Shown here in pieces: positions 1 to 7,938 of a stretch of 42,819 nt of DNA (the stretch's first letter is position 1; each line of letters begins with the position of its first letter). The position numbers and the translations under genes are program-made. The stretch is from assembly GCA_045591565.1 (NCBI GenBank), contig JAZNTB010000001.1:1-42819 (forward strand). The letters run 5' to 3'. The notes beneath the pieces are model-generated. The model worked only from the letters and a program-made list of their open reading frames with translations, was not told the DNA's origin and did not search any database. Source of the DNA: UBA1738 sp045591565. GTDB taxonomy: Bacteria > Bacillota > Clostridia > UBA1381.

Positions 1-1008
1 ATTTGCAACGCCCTTTTCTATTCCCTTTTTCAGCCTCTTTGTATTTGTTACAAATAAATCATCACCAACAAGCTGAATTTTGTTTCCTATTCTTTCGGTC
101 AGCATCCGCCAACCTTCCCAGTCCTCTTCACCCATCGGGTCTTCGACTGATATTATAGGATATTTCTGCGTCAGCTCCTCCCAGTAATGAACCATTTCTT
201 CACGGCTTTTTACTATCCCTGATTTTGGCAAACGGTAGCTTCCGTCCGACTGCACCCATTCCGAGCTTGCGGCGTCTATCGCTATTTTAAAATCTGCGCC
301 TGCTTTGTATCCCGCACGCTCTATTGCCTCCATTATGAGGTCGAGCGCCTTTTCGTCACTCGATAAATTCGGTGCAAATCCACCCTCATCTGCTACTCCT
401 GTAGAATTTCCGCTTTTCTTCAAAACCTCTTTTAAGGCGTGATATACCTCAGAACACTCACGAAGTCCGTTTTTAAACGCTCTTGCAGAGGTCGGCATTA
501 TCATAAATTCCTGAATATCCACATTATTATCGGCGTGCGCTCCGCCGTTTAAAATATGCATCATCGGTACCGGCAAACGATGGGCATTTGCTCCGCCTAT
601 ATATTTATAAAGACTCTGCCCCAAAGATTTAGCAGCAGCACAGGCACAGGCAAGCGATACTCCAAGGATTGCATTCGCACCTAAATTTTCTTTATTTTCA
701 CTTCCTTCAAGCTTTAAAAGCTCAAGGTCAATCGCTCTTTGGTCTAAAACATTCATTCCCAAAAGGCAATCTCTTATTTTTGTATTTACATTTTCTACCG
801 CCTTTTGTACTCCCTTTCCTTTATATCTTTTGCTGTCATTATCCCGAAGCTCCACCGCCTCAAATACTCCCGTAGATGCCCCCGACGGCACTATCGCTCG
901 CCCCATATGACAGGTTTTAGTCCATACCTCTACCTCAACTGTCGGATTTGACCTCGAGTCAAGCACCTCTCTTGCATATATGTCGGTTATTTCGATATTG
1001 CGTTTCAT
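1..1008 (-). CDS. eno: Enolase, 3' end cut by window edge
   Basis: Enolase converts 2-phosphoglycerate to phosphoenolpyruvate in cytosolic glycolysis. The reverse strand is open from ATG at 1008 to the window edge, giving 336 residues with no stop. The N-terminus reads MKRNIEITDIYAREVLDSRS, followed by the family motifs PSGASTGVFEA, NVDIQEFMIMP, GGFAPNLSSDEKAL and SVEDPMGEEDW. Family members are about 430 residues, so roughly 95 C-terminal residues lie outside the window. An AAGGAGGAATT ribosome site sits just upstream of the ATG. The gene is divergent from dnaA, an unusual neighbour, since rpmH/rnpA are more often found there. Identity is very secure; only completeness is unknown. Confidence 0.97.
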   Translation of the reverse strand, partial: MKRNIEITDIYAREVLDSRSNPTVEVEVWTKTCHMGRAIVPSGASTGVFEAVELRDNDSKRYKGKGVQKAVENVNTKIRDCLLGMNVLDQRAIDLELLKLEGSENKENLGANAILGVSLACACAAAKSLGQSLYKYIGGANAHRLPVPMMHILNGGAHADNNVDIQEFMIMPTSARAFKNGLRECSEVYHALKEVLKKSGNSTGVADEGGFAPNLSSDEKALDLIMEAIERAGYKAGADFKIAIDAASSEWVQSDGSYRLPKSGIVKSREEMVHYWEELTQKYPIISVEDPMGEEDWEGWRMLTERIGNKIQLVGDDLFVTNTKRLKKGIEKGVAN

Positions 1009-1087
1009 TTTTAATTCCTCCTTTTTTTGTATTTTTAGCTTTTTTTGGTAAAATATTTATATTTTTAAAAAAATAATGCGTTTTTCC

Positions 1088-1116
1088 TTGTAAATTAAAT
1101 AATTTTCTGTTATTAT
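1088..1116 (+). promoter_or_regulatory. Putative sigma-A promoter of dnaA
   Basis: TTGTAA at 1088-1093 and TATTAT at 1111-1116 are separated by exactly 17 bases, which fits a housekeeping promoter. Transcription would begin near 1123. It would therefore start at or just before a small hairpin, AGCACC (1123-1128) pairing with GGTGCT (1136-1141), leaving a roughly 50-base leader before dnaA. Seen from sequence only. Confidence 0.5.
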
Positions 1117-1122
1117 TAAAAT

Positions 1123-1141
1123 AGCACCCCTGGACGGTGCT
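1123..1141 (+). promoter_or_regulatory. Hairpin at the predicted 5' end of dnaA mRNA
   Basis: A 6-bp perfect inverted repeat, AGCACC/GGTGCT, encloses a 7-base loop. It sits at the predicted transcription start and about 33 bases upstream of the dnaA ATG. It is not followed by a T-run, so it is not a terminator. A 5'-end stabilising hairpin or a protein-binding palindrome are both possible. Confidence 0.35.
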
Positions 1142-1174
1142 GATTGATATGTATTACTTTTAAGGGGGATAAAA

Positions 1175-2512
1175 ATGGATATAAAACAAATTTGGTCTTC
1201 TTCCCTTTCCTTTATACAAAATGAAATTAATTCGGTTGTAGGCTACAACACTTATATTAAAGACATCGTTCCGATTTCCTACGAAGGGGAAAATTTTGTG
1301 ATAGGGGTATCCACCTCAATTTCCAAAACAATGATTGAGCTGAGATACACGGATATTATAGAAAAATGTATTTCTAAAATAACTGCAAGACCTGTAAGAC
1401 TTACCATCGTCATAAAGGACGAATACGAAGAAAAAATGAAGGAAAAGCCAAAGGAAGAGCCGGCTAAAACTTCAAAAAAGCTTAATTCAAACTTAAACCC
1501 AAACTACACCTTTGATAACTTCGTAGTTGGTTCATCAAACGAATACGCAACTGCTATCGCAATGAGTACCGCAAAATATCCGGGACAGGAGAAAAACAAT
1601 CCTTTATTCCTCTACGGAAACTCGGGACTCGGTAAAACTCATCTCATGCAGGCTATCGGTAATGAAATACTTAAAAACTCACCCGATATGAAGGTGGTTT
1701 ATGTTACAAGCGAACGCTTTACCAATGAAATGATTGAGTCGCTTCATGTAAAGGATATGGGCTCTTTCCGTCAGCTTTACAGAAATGTTGATGTTCTTTT
1801 GATAGACGATATTCAGTTTATCGAAAATAAACAGGGTATTCAGGAAGAATTCTTCCATACCTTTAACGACTTATACTTAAACAATAAGCAAATCGTTTTA
1901 ACAAGCGACCGTATGCCAAAAGACCTCGTTACTATCGAGGAAAGACTTAAAACCCGTTTTGAATGGGGACTCAATATCGACATCATAAGCCCTGACTACG
2001 AAACAAGAGTGGCAATCCTGAAGAAAAAAGCAGAAAGCCAGAATGTTTATATAAATGAAGAGGTTCTTTCCTATATAGCAGAGAGAATTGACTCTAATGT
2101 CCGTGAGCTTGAGGGTGCACTTTTAAAGATTATTTCTTATGCTGGAATTAAACACAGTGAGGTTAATATGGAAATTGCAGAAATTGCAATCAAATCCATT
2201 ATTCCTGACGACGGAATTATAAAAATTACGCCTCAGAAAATAATAGAAAGCGTTGCTTCTTATTATAATATTCCTGAAGAAGAAATCTTAGGTAAATCAA
2301 AGCAGAAAAATATCGCATTTCCAAGACAGATTGCAATGTATCTTTGCAAAACTCTTACAAATCTTAACTTTGTTATGATTGCAAAAGCTCTCGGAAACCG
2401 CGACAGAACCACCGTTATGTACGGTGTGGATAAAATTATGGAGGCAGCAAAGGTGGACAGCGAGTTAAAGGCTGATATTGAAGCCATTTGCAAGGATATT
2501 AATTCTCTTTAA
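1175..2512 (+). CDS. dnaA: Chromosomal replication initiator DnaA
   Basis: DnaA is the AAA+ initiator that binds DnaA boxes and opens the chromosome origin. The 445-residue length is normal. An N-terminal helicase-interaction domain (about 1-75) is followed by a short charged linker. The AAA+ domain has Walker A GNSGLGKTH near 148-156, Walker B LLIDDIQF near 206-214 and the sensor segment TSDRMPKDL. The C-terminal DNA-binding domain carries the DnaA signature GNRDRTTVMYGVDKI near 407-421. The start ATG follows AAGGGGGATAAAA. It is the first gene of a rightward block with dnaN. The codons for GVDK contain a perfect reverse-orientation DnaA box (2425-2433). Confidence 0.98.
   Translation: MDIKQIWSSSLSFIQNEINSVVGYNTYIKDIVPISYEGENFVIGVSTSISKTMIELRYTDIIEKCISKITARPVRLTIVIKDEYEEKMKEKPKEEPAKTSKKLNSNLNPNYTFDNFVVGSSNEYATAIAMSTAKYPGQEKNNPLFLYGNSGLGKTHLMQAIGNEILKNSPDMKVVYVTSERFTNEMIESLHVKDMGSFRQLYRNVDVLLIDDIQFIENKQGIQEEFFHTFNDLYLNNKQIVLTSDRMPKDLVTIEERLKTRFEWGLNIDIISPDYETRVAILKKKAESQNVYINEEVLSYIAERIDSNVRELEGALLKIISYAGIKHSEVNMEIAEIAIKSIIPDDGIIKITPQKIIESVASYYNIPEEEILGKSKQKNIAFPRQIAMYLCKTLTNLNFVMIAKALGNRDRTTVMYGVDKIMEAAKVDSELKADIEAICKDINSL
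2425..2433 (-). promoter_or_regulatory. Perfect DnaA box inside the dnaA 3' end
   Basis: TGTGGATAA is the exact complement of the consensus DnaA box TTATCCACA. It lies within codons for the conserved DnaA C-terminal domain, about 90 bases before the stop. It may contribute to the origin or to autoregulation. It may also be coincidental, because the protein sequence constrains these bases. Confidence 0.4.
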
Positions 2513-2772
2513 TTTATAAACATCAAAAAGTGGAATATTTGTTAATAAAAAAATCCCGATTTTTAGGTGTTGATGGATTTTTAATATTCACTTTCTATTA
2601 ACATATGAGGTTGGATTGATTTTCCCTTGATGCTGTTTGCTTTTTAAGGGATATCCATCATATCAACACCTCTACTACTATGTAATACTATAATATATTA
2701 TATATACGTACCTACCTATGCAAAATTTTGGAAGAGTTAAAATTTAATTTATCCACGAAGGAGGAAATTAAA
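2513..2772. other. dnaA-dnaN spacer, candidate origin (oriC) element
   Basis: This 260-base AT-rich spacer has several origin-like elements. One DnaA box close to consensus is TTATCCACG (2749-2757, 8 of 9). A 7-of-9 box, ATATCAACA (2660-2668), is followed by a short GC cluster and then TACTACTATGTAATACTATA (2673-2692). That layout matches the DnaA-box / GC / DnaA-trio unwinding element described for Bacillus subtilis. The next 17 bases are almost pure A/T. A degenerate reverse box TGTTGATGG lies at 2568-2576. An imperfect inverted repeat (AAAGTGGAATATT against AATATTCACTTT, about 2528-2593) lies at the left. Box number is low for an origin, so the assignment is tentative. Confidence 0.5.
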
Positions 2773-3906
2773 ATGAAATTAGTTTGTCATAAGCAGCAGC
2801 TTTTAAAAATAGTAAATACTGTCCAGAAAGCTGTTTCTGCAAAATCTATTATGCCTATACTTGAATGTATAAAGCTTGATGCAGATGCTACCGGTAATAT
2901 AATATTAACCGGAAACAATTTAGACCTTTGTATTGAATACAGCGACGATTGTAATGTAGAAGAGGGCGGTTCTATTGCACTTTCTTCGAAAATGTTCGGT
3001 GAAATTATAAGAAGACTTCCTGACGATATGGTAACAGTCAGCGTAAATGAAGAAAATAATGTAACTACCATAAAATGCGGAAAAAGTGAATTCAATATTC
3101 AGGGACTCTCGGGTAACGAATATCCTGCAGTTCCGAAGGTTGAAGAGGTTTACCGTTTTTCAATTTCACAAAGCGCTCTTCGCAAAATGATAAGAAGAAC
3201 TATTTTTGCGGTTTCTCAGAATGAGGCAAGAAAGCCAATTTTAACAGGCTCACTGTTTGAAATAGAAACAGGCGTTTTGTCAGTTGTTGCAACCGACGGC
3301 TATCGTCTTGCTATTGCAAAGGAAACAGTAAACTCATCCCTTTCAGATAAAAAATTCATTATTCCGGGACTTACCCTCCGTGAGGTTTTCAAGGTTTTGG
3401 AGGATGACGAGGAAAAGGAAGTTTCTATCGTTGTATCGGACCGCCATGTGATGTTTGAATTTGAAAATTATAAGGTTGTTACAAGGCTTTTAGAGGGTGA
3501 ATATATCAATTACAAGCCTGTCCTTCAAACTCCGAACAGCATTTTTGTTATTGCTGATACAGGGAAGCTCTCAGAAGCCTTAGAGCGTGCATCACTTTTA
3601 ATAAATGATGATATCTCGGCTAAAACCGAAAAGGTTCCTGTGCGCCTTAACATTATGATGGACAAGATTGAAATTACCTGTATGACAGGAAAAGGTAAGG
3701 TTCATGATGTTGTTGATGTTTCGGTAAACGGTGAGGATATTGAAATAGGCTTTAACTATAAATATCTTTTAGAGGCGCTTCGTGCCTGTGATGAGGATGA
3801 GGTAAAGATAGAATTCTCAAATCCGAGAAGCTCCTGCTTTATCCGTTCCAACACAAATGACGATAGCTATACATTTATGATTTTGCCTGTAAGGCTCTAT
3901 AACTAA
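2773..3906 (+). CDS. dnaN: DNA polymerase III beta sliding clamp
   Basis: The beta clamp encircles DNA and tethers polymerase III and other repair and replication factors. The product begins MKLVCHKQQLLKIVNTVQKA and is 377 residues, matching the usual 366-380. Typical clamp segments include SIMPILECIKLDA, KPILTGSLFEI and ATDGYRLAIA, and the C-terminus ends MILPVRLYN. I chose ATG 2773 because GAAGGAGGAAATT lies directly upstream. An in-frame TTG at 2728 would add 15 unrelated residues overlapping the DnaA box. The metallo-hydrolase gene starts one base after its stop, which implies co-transcription. recF and gyrB do not follow, unlike many Firmicutes. Confidence 0.97.
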   Translation: MKLVCHKQQLLKIVNTVQKAVSAKSIMPILECIKLDADATGNIILTGNNLDLCIEYSDDCNVEEGGSIALSSKMFGEIIRRLPDDMVTVSVNEENNVTTIKCGKSEFNIQGLSGNEYPAVPKVEEVYRFSISQSALRKMIRRTIFAVSQNEARKPILTGSLFEIETGVLSVVATDGYRLAIAKETVNSSLSDKKFIIPGLTLREVFKVLEDDEEKEVSIVVSDRHVMFEFENYKVVTRLLEGEYINYKPVLQTPNSIFVIADTGKLSEALERASLLINDDISAKTEKVPVRLNIMMDKIEITCMTGKGKVHDVVDVSVNGEDIEIGFNYKYLLEALRACDEDEVKIEFSNPRSSCFIRSNTNDDSYTFMILPVRLYN

Positions 3907-3907
3907 A

Positions 3908-4507
3908 ATGAATATTAAAAAAATTGTAAGCGTAGAAATGGACCAAAACTGCTACCTTTTGGAAAAGGACGGCAAGGGAATTTTAATTGACCCCGGTATG
4001 GATACCGAAAAAATTATAAGGGAAACCGAAGGTATAGAAATAAATTATATTTTGCTTACCCATTGCCATTTTGACCATCTTTATTCACTAAACGAAATAA
4101 GAGGCTCAAAAAAGGTTGTAGGAACAGCGGAAACTTCCGAGAATATGATTCTGCAAAACATATCTCTTTGTGACCTTATAAGCGCTCCTCGCGCATCCTG
4201 TGATATAGAAATAGAGGATGGAGAGGAAAGAGATTTTAACGGAATAAAAATTAAATGCATTAAAACTCCTGGCCATACAAACGGAAGTGTTTGTTATTTG
4301 GCAGATAACTGCCTTTTTTCGGGGGATACGATTTTTCATCTGTCAATCGGTAGATGCGATTTGCCGACAGGTAATTTTACCTATATAGAAAATTCCATAA
4401 AAAATAAAATTTACACACTTTCGGACGATACGGTTATATATCCTGGTCACGGAAAGGAAACAACCGTAGGGTTTGAAAAGAAAAATAATTTATATGTCAG
4501 GGAGTAG
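3908..4507 (+). CDS. Metallo-beta-lactamase-fold hydrolase (glyoxalase II-like)
   Basis: This 199-residue cytosolic protein has the metallo-beta-lactamase fold. The metal-binding motif THCHFDH lies near residues 51-57. The further ligands PGHT (about 120), SGDTIF (about 138) and PGHG (about 178) follow in order. Size and motif spacing match small glyoxalase-II-like (YcbL/GloB-like) hydrolases, which cleave thioesters such as S-lactoylglutathione analogues. The substrate here cannot be read from sequence. It starts one base after dnaN and ends three bases before hemZ, so all three are probably one transcript. Family call secure, substrate unknown. Confidence 0.88.
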   Translation: MNIKKIVSVEMDQNCYLLEKDGKGILIDPGMDTEKIIRETEGIEINYILLTHCHFDHLYSLNEIRGSKKVVGTAETSENMILQNISLCDLISAPRASCDIEIEDGEERDFNGIKIKCIKTPGHTNGSVCYLADNCLFSGDTIFHLSIGRCDLPTGNFTYIENSIKNKIYTLSDDTVIYPGHGKETTVGFEKKNNLYVRE

Positions 4508-4510
4508 ACT

Positions 4511-5950
4511 ATGGATTTAATTCAGCATGGCTATGAATGTAGCTATGAAATGAACATTTTCATTAATATATTTTTCAAAAAAGAGGAGGAAGGTAGGGTA
4601 ACCACCTTTTTTTCTCATGAGAATGATTTAATAAAGGTTCATACTGATATTGAATTTATGGGAAAAACATACTCTGCAGACTATGAATATGTATTTTCAA
4701 ACAGCGAAACCGATGCTCGCAAAATTAAAAAGATTTACGGCTGCAGCGTAACGAAATGCTTTGTTTTAGCAGCACGCAAGATAAGAAATATTGAGCTTCC
4801 ATGGGGAGTTATGAGCGGTATAAGACCTGCAAAATCGGTAAGACAGTTTTATGAGCAGGGTATGGATTATGCCGAAATTAAGGAAATACTTAAAGATATT
4901 TATGATGTTTCGGATGAAAAATGCGATTTAGCTATAAAGGTTGCAAAAAATGAAAGAGAAATTCTTTCAAAAATAAAGGAAAATTCAGTAAGCCTTTACA
5001 TAGGAATTCCATTTTGTCCGTCAAGATGCCATTATTGCTCTTTTGTATCAACAGATATTAAATACAGCGGAAAATACATGGACGAATTTTCTAATCTACT
5101 CTGCCGTGAAATAGAAAAAACAGGTGAGGTTTTAGATGAGCTTGGCTTTTTCGTTCAGAATATTTATATCGGCGGAGGAACGCCGACAACGCTTTCTTGC
5201 GAAAATCTTGAAAAGATTTTTAAGAGCATAAGAGAGAATATAGATTTAGATAATTTAGATGAATTTACTTTAGAAGCGGGGCGTCCTGATACCGTAACCA
5301 GAGAAAAAATGGAGCTTTCAAAAAAATACGGTGTCAACAGAATAAGCATAAATCCGCAGACTATGAATGACGAAACTTTAGTTCGAATTGGAAGACGCCA
5401 CAGCGCAAAAATGTATGGCGAGGCGTTTAATATTGCAAGGGACGCAGGCTTTGACAATATAAATACCGACTTAATTGCAGGACTTACCGGCGAGAGCTTT
5501 GAGGATTTTAAATATAGCCTTGAGGAGGTTATAAAATTCGGTCCTGAAAATATCACCGTTCATTCGATGTGTATTAAAAGGGCAGCGGCTCTCAGGTTCT
5601 CTGATGTTGAACTTACGGAATATTCCGAAATGAATAAAATGCTCGATTATGCGTACAGCCGTATGCTGGAAATTGGAAAAGAGCCTTATTATATGTATCG
5701 GCAGAAAAATATTTCGGGGAATTTAGAGAATGTGGGATATGCAAATCCTGACAAAATGGCGTCCTATAATATAAATATTATGGAAGAGGCACAGACAATT
5801 ATAGCCCTTGGCGGCGGTGGTTCATCAAAAATTGTGATGGGTGACAGGATAGAAAGAGTGGTAAACTTTAAAGAGCCTTACGAATATATAAGAAGGTTTG
5901 ATGAAATTCTTGCTAAAAAGGACGAAATAGCCGACTATTTTAAAAAATAG
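4511..5950 (+). CDS. hemZ: HemZ-type oxygen-independent coproporphyrinogen oxidase-like radical SAM protein
   Basis: Radical SAM proteins of the HemN/HemW/HemZ group use a 4Fe-4S cluster and S-adenosylmethionine. HemZ is named for coproporphyrinogen III dehydrogenation. The cluster motif CPSRCHYC (Cys169, Cys173, Cys176; C-x3-C-x2-C) is intact and followed by IYIGGGTPTTL. The roughly 160-residue N-terminal extension before the cluster motif and the 479-residue length match HemZ rather than HemW. No other haem gene is in the window, so its biochemical role here is uncertain. It is co-directional with dnaN, three bases after the hydrolase and eleven before the helicase-loader-like gene. Confidence 0.87.
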   Translation: MDLIQHGYECSYEMNIFINIFFKKEEEGRVTTFFSHENDLIKVHTDIEFMGKTYSADYEYVFSNSETDARKIKKIYGCSVTKCFVLAARKIRNIELPWGVMSGIRPAKSVRQFYEQGMDYAEIKEILKDIYDVSDEKCDLAIKVAKNEREILSKIKENSVSLYIGIPFCPSRCHYCSFVSTDIKYSGKYMDEFSNLLCREIEKTGEVLDELGFFVQNIYIGGGTPTTLSCENLEKIFKSIRENIDLDNLDEFTLEAGRPDTVTREKMELSKKYGVNRISINPQTMNDETLVRIGRRHSAKMYGEAFNIARDAGFDNINTDLIAGLTGESFEDFKYSLEEVIKFGPENITVHSMCIKRAAALRFSDVELTEYSEMNKMLDYAYSRMLEIGKEPYYMYRQKNISGNLENVGYANPDKMASYNINIMEEAQTIIALGGGGSSKIVMGDRIERVVNFKEPYEYIRRFDEILAKKDEIADYFKK

Positions 5951-5961
5951 GGAGAAAAGTT

Positions 5962-6951
5962 ATGGAATATATGGATTTGGCACTTCGCAAAATTATGAAT
6001 CAGTATGATGAGGACAGAACCCGTGCCCGTGCTGAGCGTGAGGAAAGAGTGAAAAGGGTGCATACTGAGTTTCCTGAGGTTTTAAAGATTGAAGAGGAAA
6101 TAAACCGCCTCGGAATGGAAAATTTCGGAAGAATACTGCAAAATCCGCAAATGAGCGAAAAATTAAATGCGGAGTTTGAGAAAAAACTCAGTGAATTAAA
6201 GGAAAAAAAGAAAAAGTTTTTAGAGGAAAAAGGAATTCCTGCCGATTATGACGAAGTAAAATATAAGTGTGAAAAATGTCTTGATACAGGCTATGAGGAT
6301 ACAAAAAAATGCTCGTGCTTTATACAGAAAATGATTGAGCTTCGCTACAATATGTCGGATATGCGGGATATTCTGCACGAATTTTCTGAGTTTTCCTTTG
6401 ACTACTACAGCGATAGCTTTAATAAGGACCTCGGTATGACCGAGCTTGAAAATATCAAGGAAATTTATAAAAAAGCACAGGAGTTTTGCCAGAAGGACGA
6501 TGCAAAAAATATGCTATTCTACGGCGGCTGCGGTCTTGGAAAGACATTTTTATCCTCTTGTGTTGCTAAAAAAATGATGGACAGCGGAAAGAGTGTTATT
6601 TATACCTCCGCTTCAAGCCTTTTCTCAGATTATGAGGACTATAAGTTCGGTAAAAAGGATTCTGCTGAATTTGCTTCAAAAATGGAAATGATAAAAACCT
6701 CCGACCTTTTAATTATAGACGATTTGGGTACAGAGGTTTTAAGCTCGTACAGCGTACAGCTTTTGAATGAGATAATAAACGAAAGATGTGCCCTTTCTAA
6801 AAAAATCATAATAAGTACAAACCTCAATATGAAAGGGATTGTTTCAAAGTACACCGAAAGAATTGCATCACGCATATATGAAAGCTTTGAAATTTTCCGT
6901 TTTGAGGGGAAGGATATAAGGGTAGAAATGCTTAGGAGAAAAAGAAAATGA
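5962..6951 (+). CDS. DnaI/DnaC-like AAA+ ATPase, probable helicase loader
   Basis: The product has 329 residues. An N-terminal helical, charged region is followed by a likely zinc-binding patch, CEKC near 103-106 and CSC near 117-119. Next comes an AAA+ core with Walker A GGCGLGKT near 188-195 and Walker B LLIIDDLGTE near 249-258. This order is that of DnaI/DnaC helicase loaders, which place the replicative helicase on single-stranded DNA. IstB transposition helpers share the ATPase core but lack the long zinc N-terminus, and no transposase lies nearby. Its place in the dnaN transcript supports a replication role. Ribosome site GGGAGAAAAG. A terminator follows at 6994-7024. Confidence 0.85.
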   Translation: MEYMDLALRKIMNQYDEDRTRARAEREERVKRVHTEFPEVLKIEEEINRLGMENFGRILQNPQMSEKLNAEFEKKLSELKEKKKKFLEEKGIPADYDEVKYKCEKCLDTGYEDTKKCSCFIQKMIELRYNMSDMRDILHEFSEFSFDYYSDSFNKDLGMTELENIKEIYKKAQEFCQKDDAKNMLFYGGCGLGKTFLSSCVAKKMMDSGKSVIYTSASSLFSDYEDYKFGKKDSAEFASKMEMIKTSDLLIIDDLGTEVLSSYSVQLLNEIINERCALSKKIIISTNLNMKGIVSKYTERIASRIYESFEIFRFEGKDIRVEMLRRKRK

Positions 6952-6993
6952 AAATGTCTTTTTTTAAAAAACTGAAGATGTTTTGTTTTGTTG

Positions 6994-7024
6994 CGGGCTG
7001 ATTTGTTCAGTCCGTTTTTGTTTT
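6994..7024 (+). terminator. Intrinsic terminator ending the dnaN-loader block
   Basis: An 8-bp stem (6994-7001 with 7007-7014, one G-U pair) has a 5-base loop. It is followed by the T-rich tract GTTTTTGTTTT. It lies between the helicase-loader gene and the Ppx/GppA gene. Confidence 0.75.
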
Positions 7025-7046
7025 ATAGGAAAAGGAGGATAAAGAT

Positions 7047-7913
7047 ATGACGGGAATAATTGATATCGGCTCAAACACAATCAGGCTTGTTATGTATGAA
7101 AAGGGCAGACAGATTTCAAATACAGGTATGTCGTCCGAAATATTTGCCGATACTGCTGGCGGAATTTTGTCCTCCGAGGGTATAGAAAAGCTGTGCAGAA
7201 TGATTGGCTTTTTAAAGGAAAAAGCAGGTGAAAATGAGGTTTTTGCCTTTGCTACATATGCCTTTCGTGTTCTTAAAAATAAAGAGCAGGTAAAGGAAGA
7301 AATTTTAAAAAGAACAGGTATAGAGGTAGATATTTTGTCGGGAAAGCAGGAGGGTGAGTACGATTTTTTCGGACTCCTCTCAAATATTCAGGAAAATGAG
7401 AGCGGAGTAGGCGTGGATCTTGGCGGAGGAAGTGCGCAGATTTTCAAGTTCCAAAAAGGAAAGCTTGAATTTTGCGAATCTTTCCCTATTGGATGCAGGC
7501 GGATAAAAAATAAGCTGGTGCGTACCAATTTTCCGGACGATAGCGAAAGAGAAAAAATAAGTGAATATTTAGGCGGCTATCTTTCCGGCATTGATATTGA
7601 GACAGAAAAGCTTTATATGATGGGCGGAACTGCAAAAACCGCCGCAAAGCTTTACAGCTACTTAAACGGAAATGAAAATATAAATATTTTAAAAACCGAC
7701 CGTCTTGAGTCGATAGTGACATTTATAAAGGAAACGCCGGAGAATGCGCTTAAAAATATTTTAAGAAACAGATATGACAACATATCAACCGGTATTGTTA
7801 TAATGGAGGAGATAGCAAAACGGGCAGGAGTTTTTGAAATACACATAAAAAAATGCGGTGTGAGGGACGGGTATCTTGCTAAAAAGCTTGACAGGAAAAG
7901 AGTTACAATGTAA
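7047..7913 (+). CDS. Ppx/GppA family phosphatase
   Basis: Members of this actin/hsp70-fold family hydrolyse polyphosphate (Ppx) or pppGpp (GppA). The N-terminal phosphate-binding loop is IIDIGSNTIRLVMYE at residues 4-18. The second motif, GVGVDLGGGSAQI, lies near 117-129, and MGGTAKTAAK lies near 192-201. At 288 residues the protein is a single-domain member without the C-terminal HD-like domain of E. coli Ppx. Substrate preference cannot be told from sequence. The ribosome site is AAAGGAGGATAAAG. It lies downstream of a terminator, so it probably has its own promoter. Confidence 0.9.
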   Translation: MTGIIDIGSNTIRLVMYEKGRQISNTGMSSEIFADTAGGILSSEGIEKLCRMIGFLKEKAGENEVFAFATYAFRVLKNKEQVKEEILKRTGIEVDILSGKQEGEYDFFGLLSNIQENESGVGVDLGGGSAQIFKFQKGKLEFCESFPIGCRRIKNKLVRTNFPDDSEREKISEYLGGYLSGIDIETEKLYMMGGTAKTAAKLYSYLNGNENINILKTDRLESIVTFIKETPENALKNILRNRYDNISTGIVIMEEIAKRAGVFEIHIKKCGVRDGYLAKKLDRKRVTM

Positions 7914-7938
7914 ACTGATTATATAAAAACTGAAAGCT

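Noticed and set aside
2728..2772. Longer dnaN start at TTG 2728
   Set aside because: It lacks a ribosome site, adds residues unlike beta clamps, and covers a DnaA box. ATG 2773 has a strong site.
5962..6951. IstB transposition helper
   Set aside because: No transposase or inverted repeats flank it, and it has the zinc-bearing N-terminus of helicase loaders.
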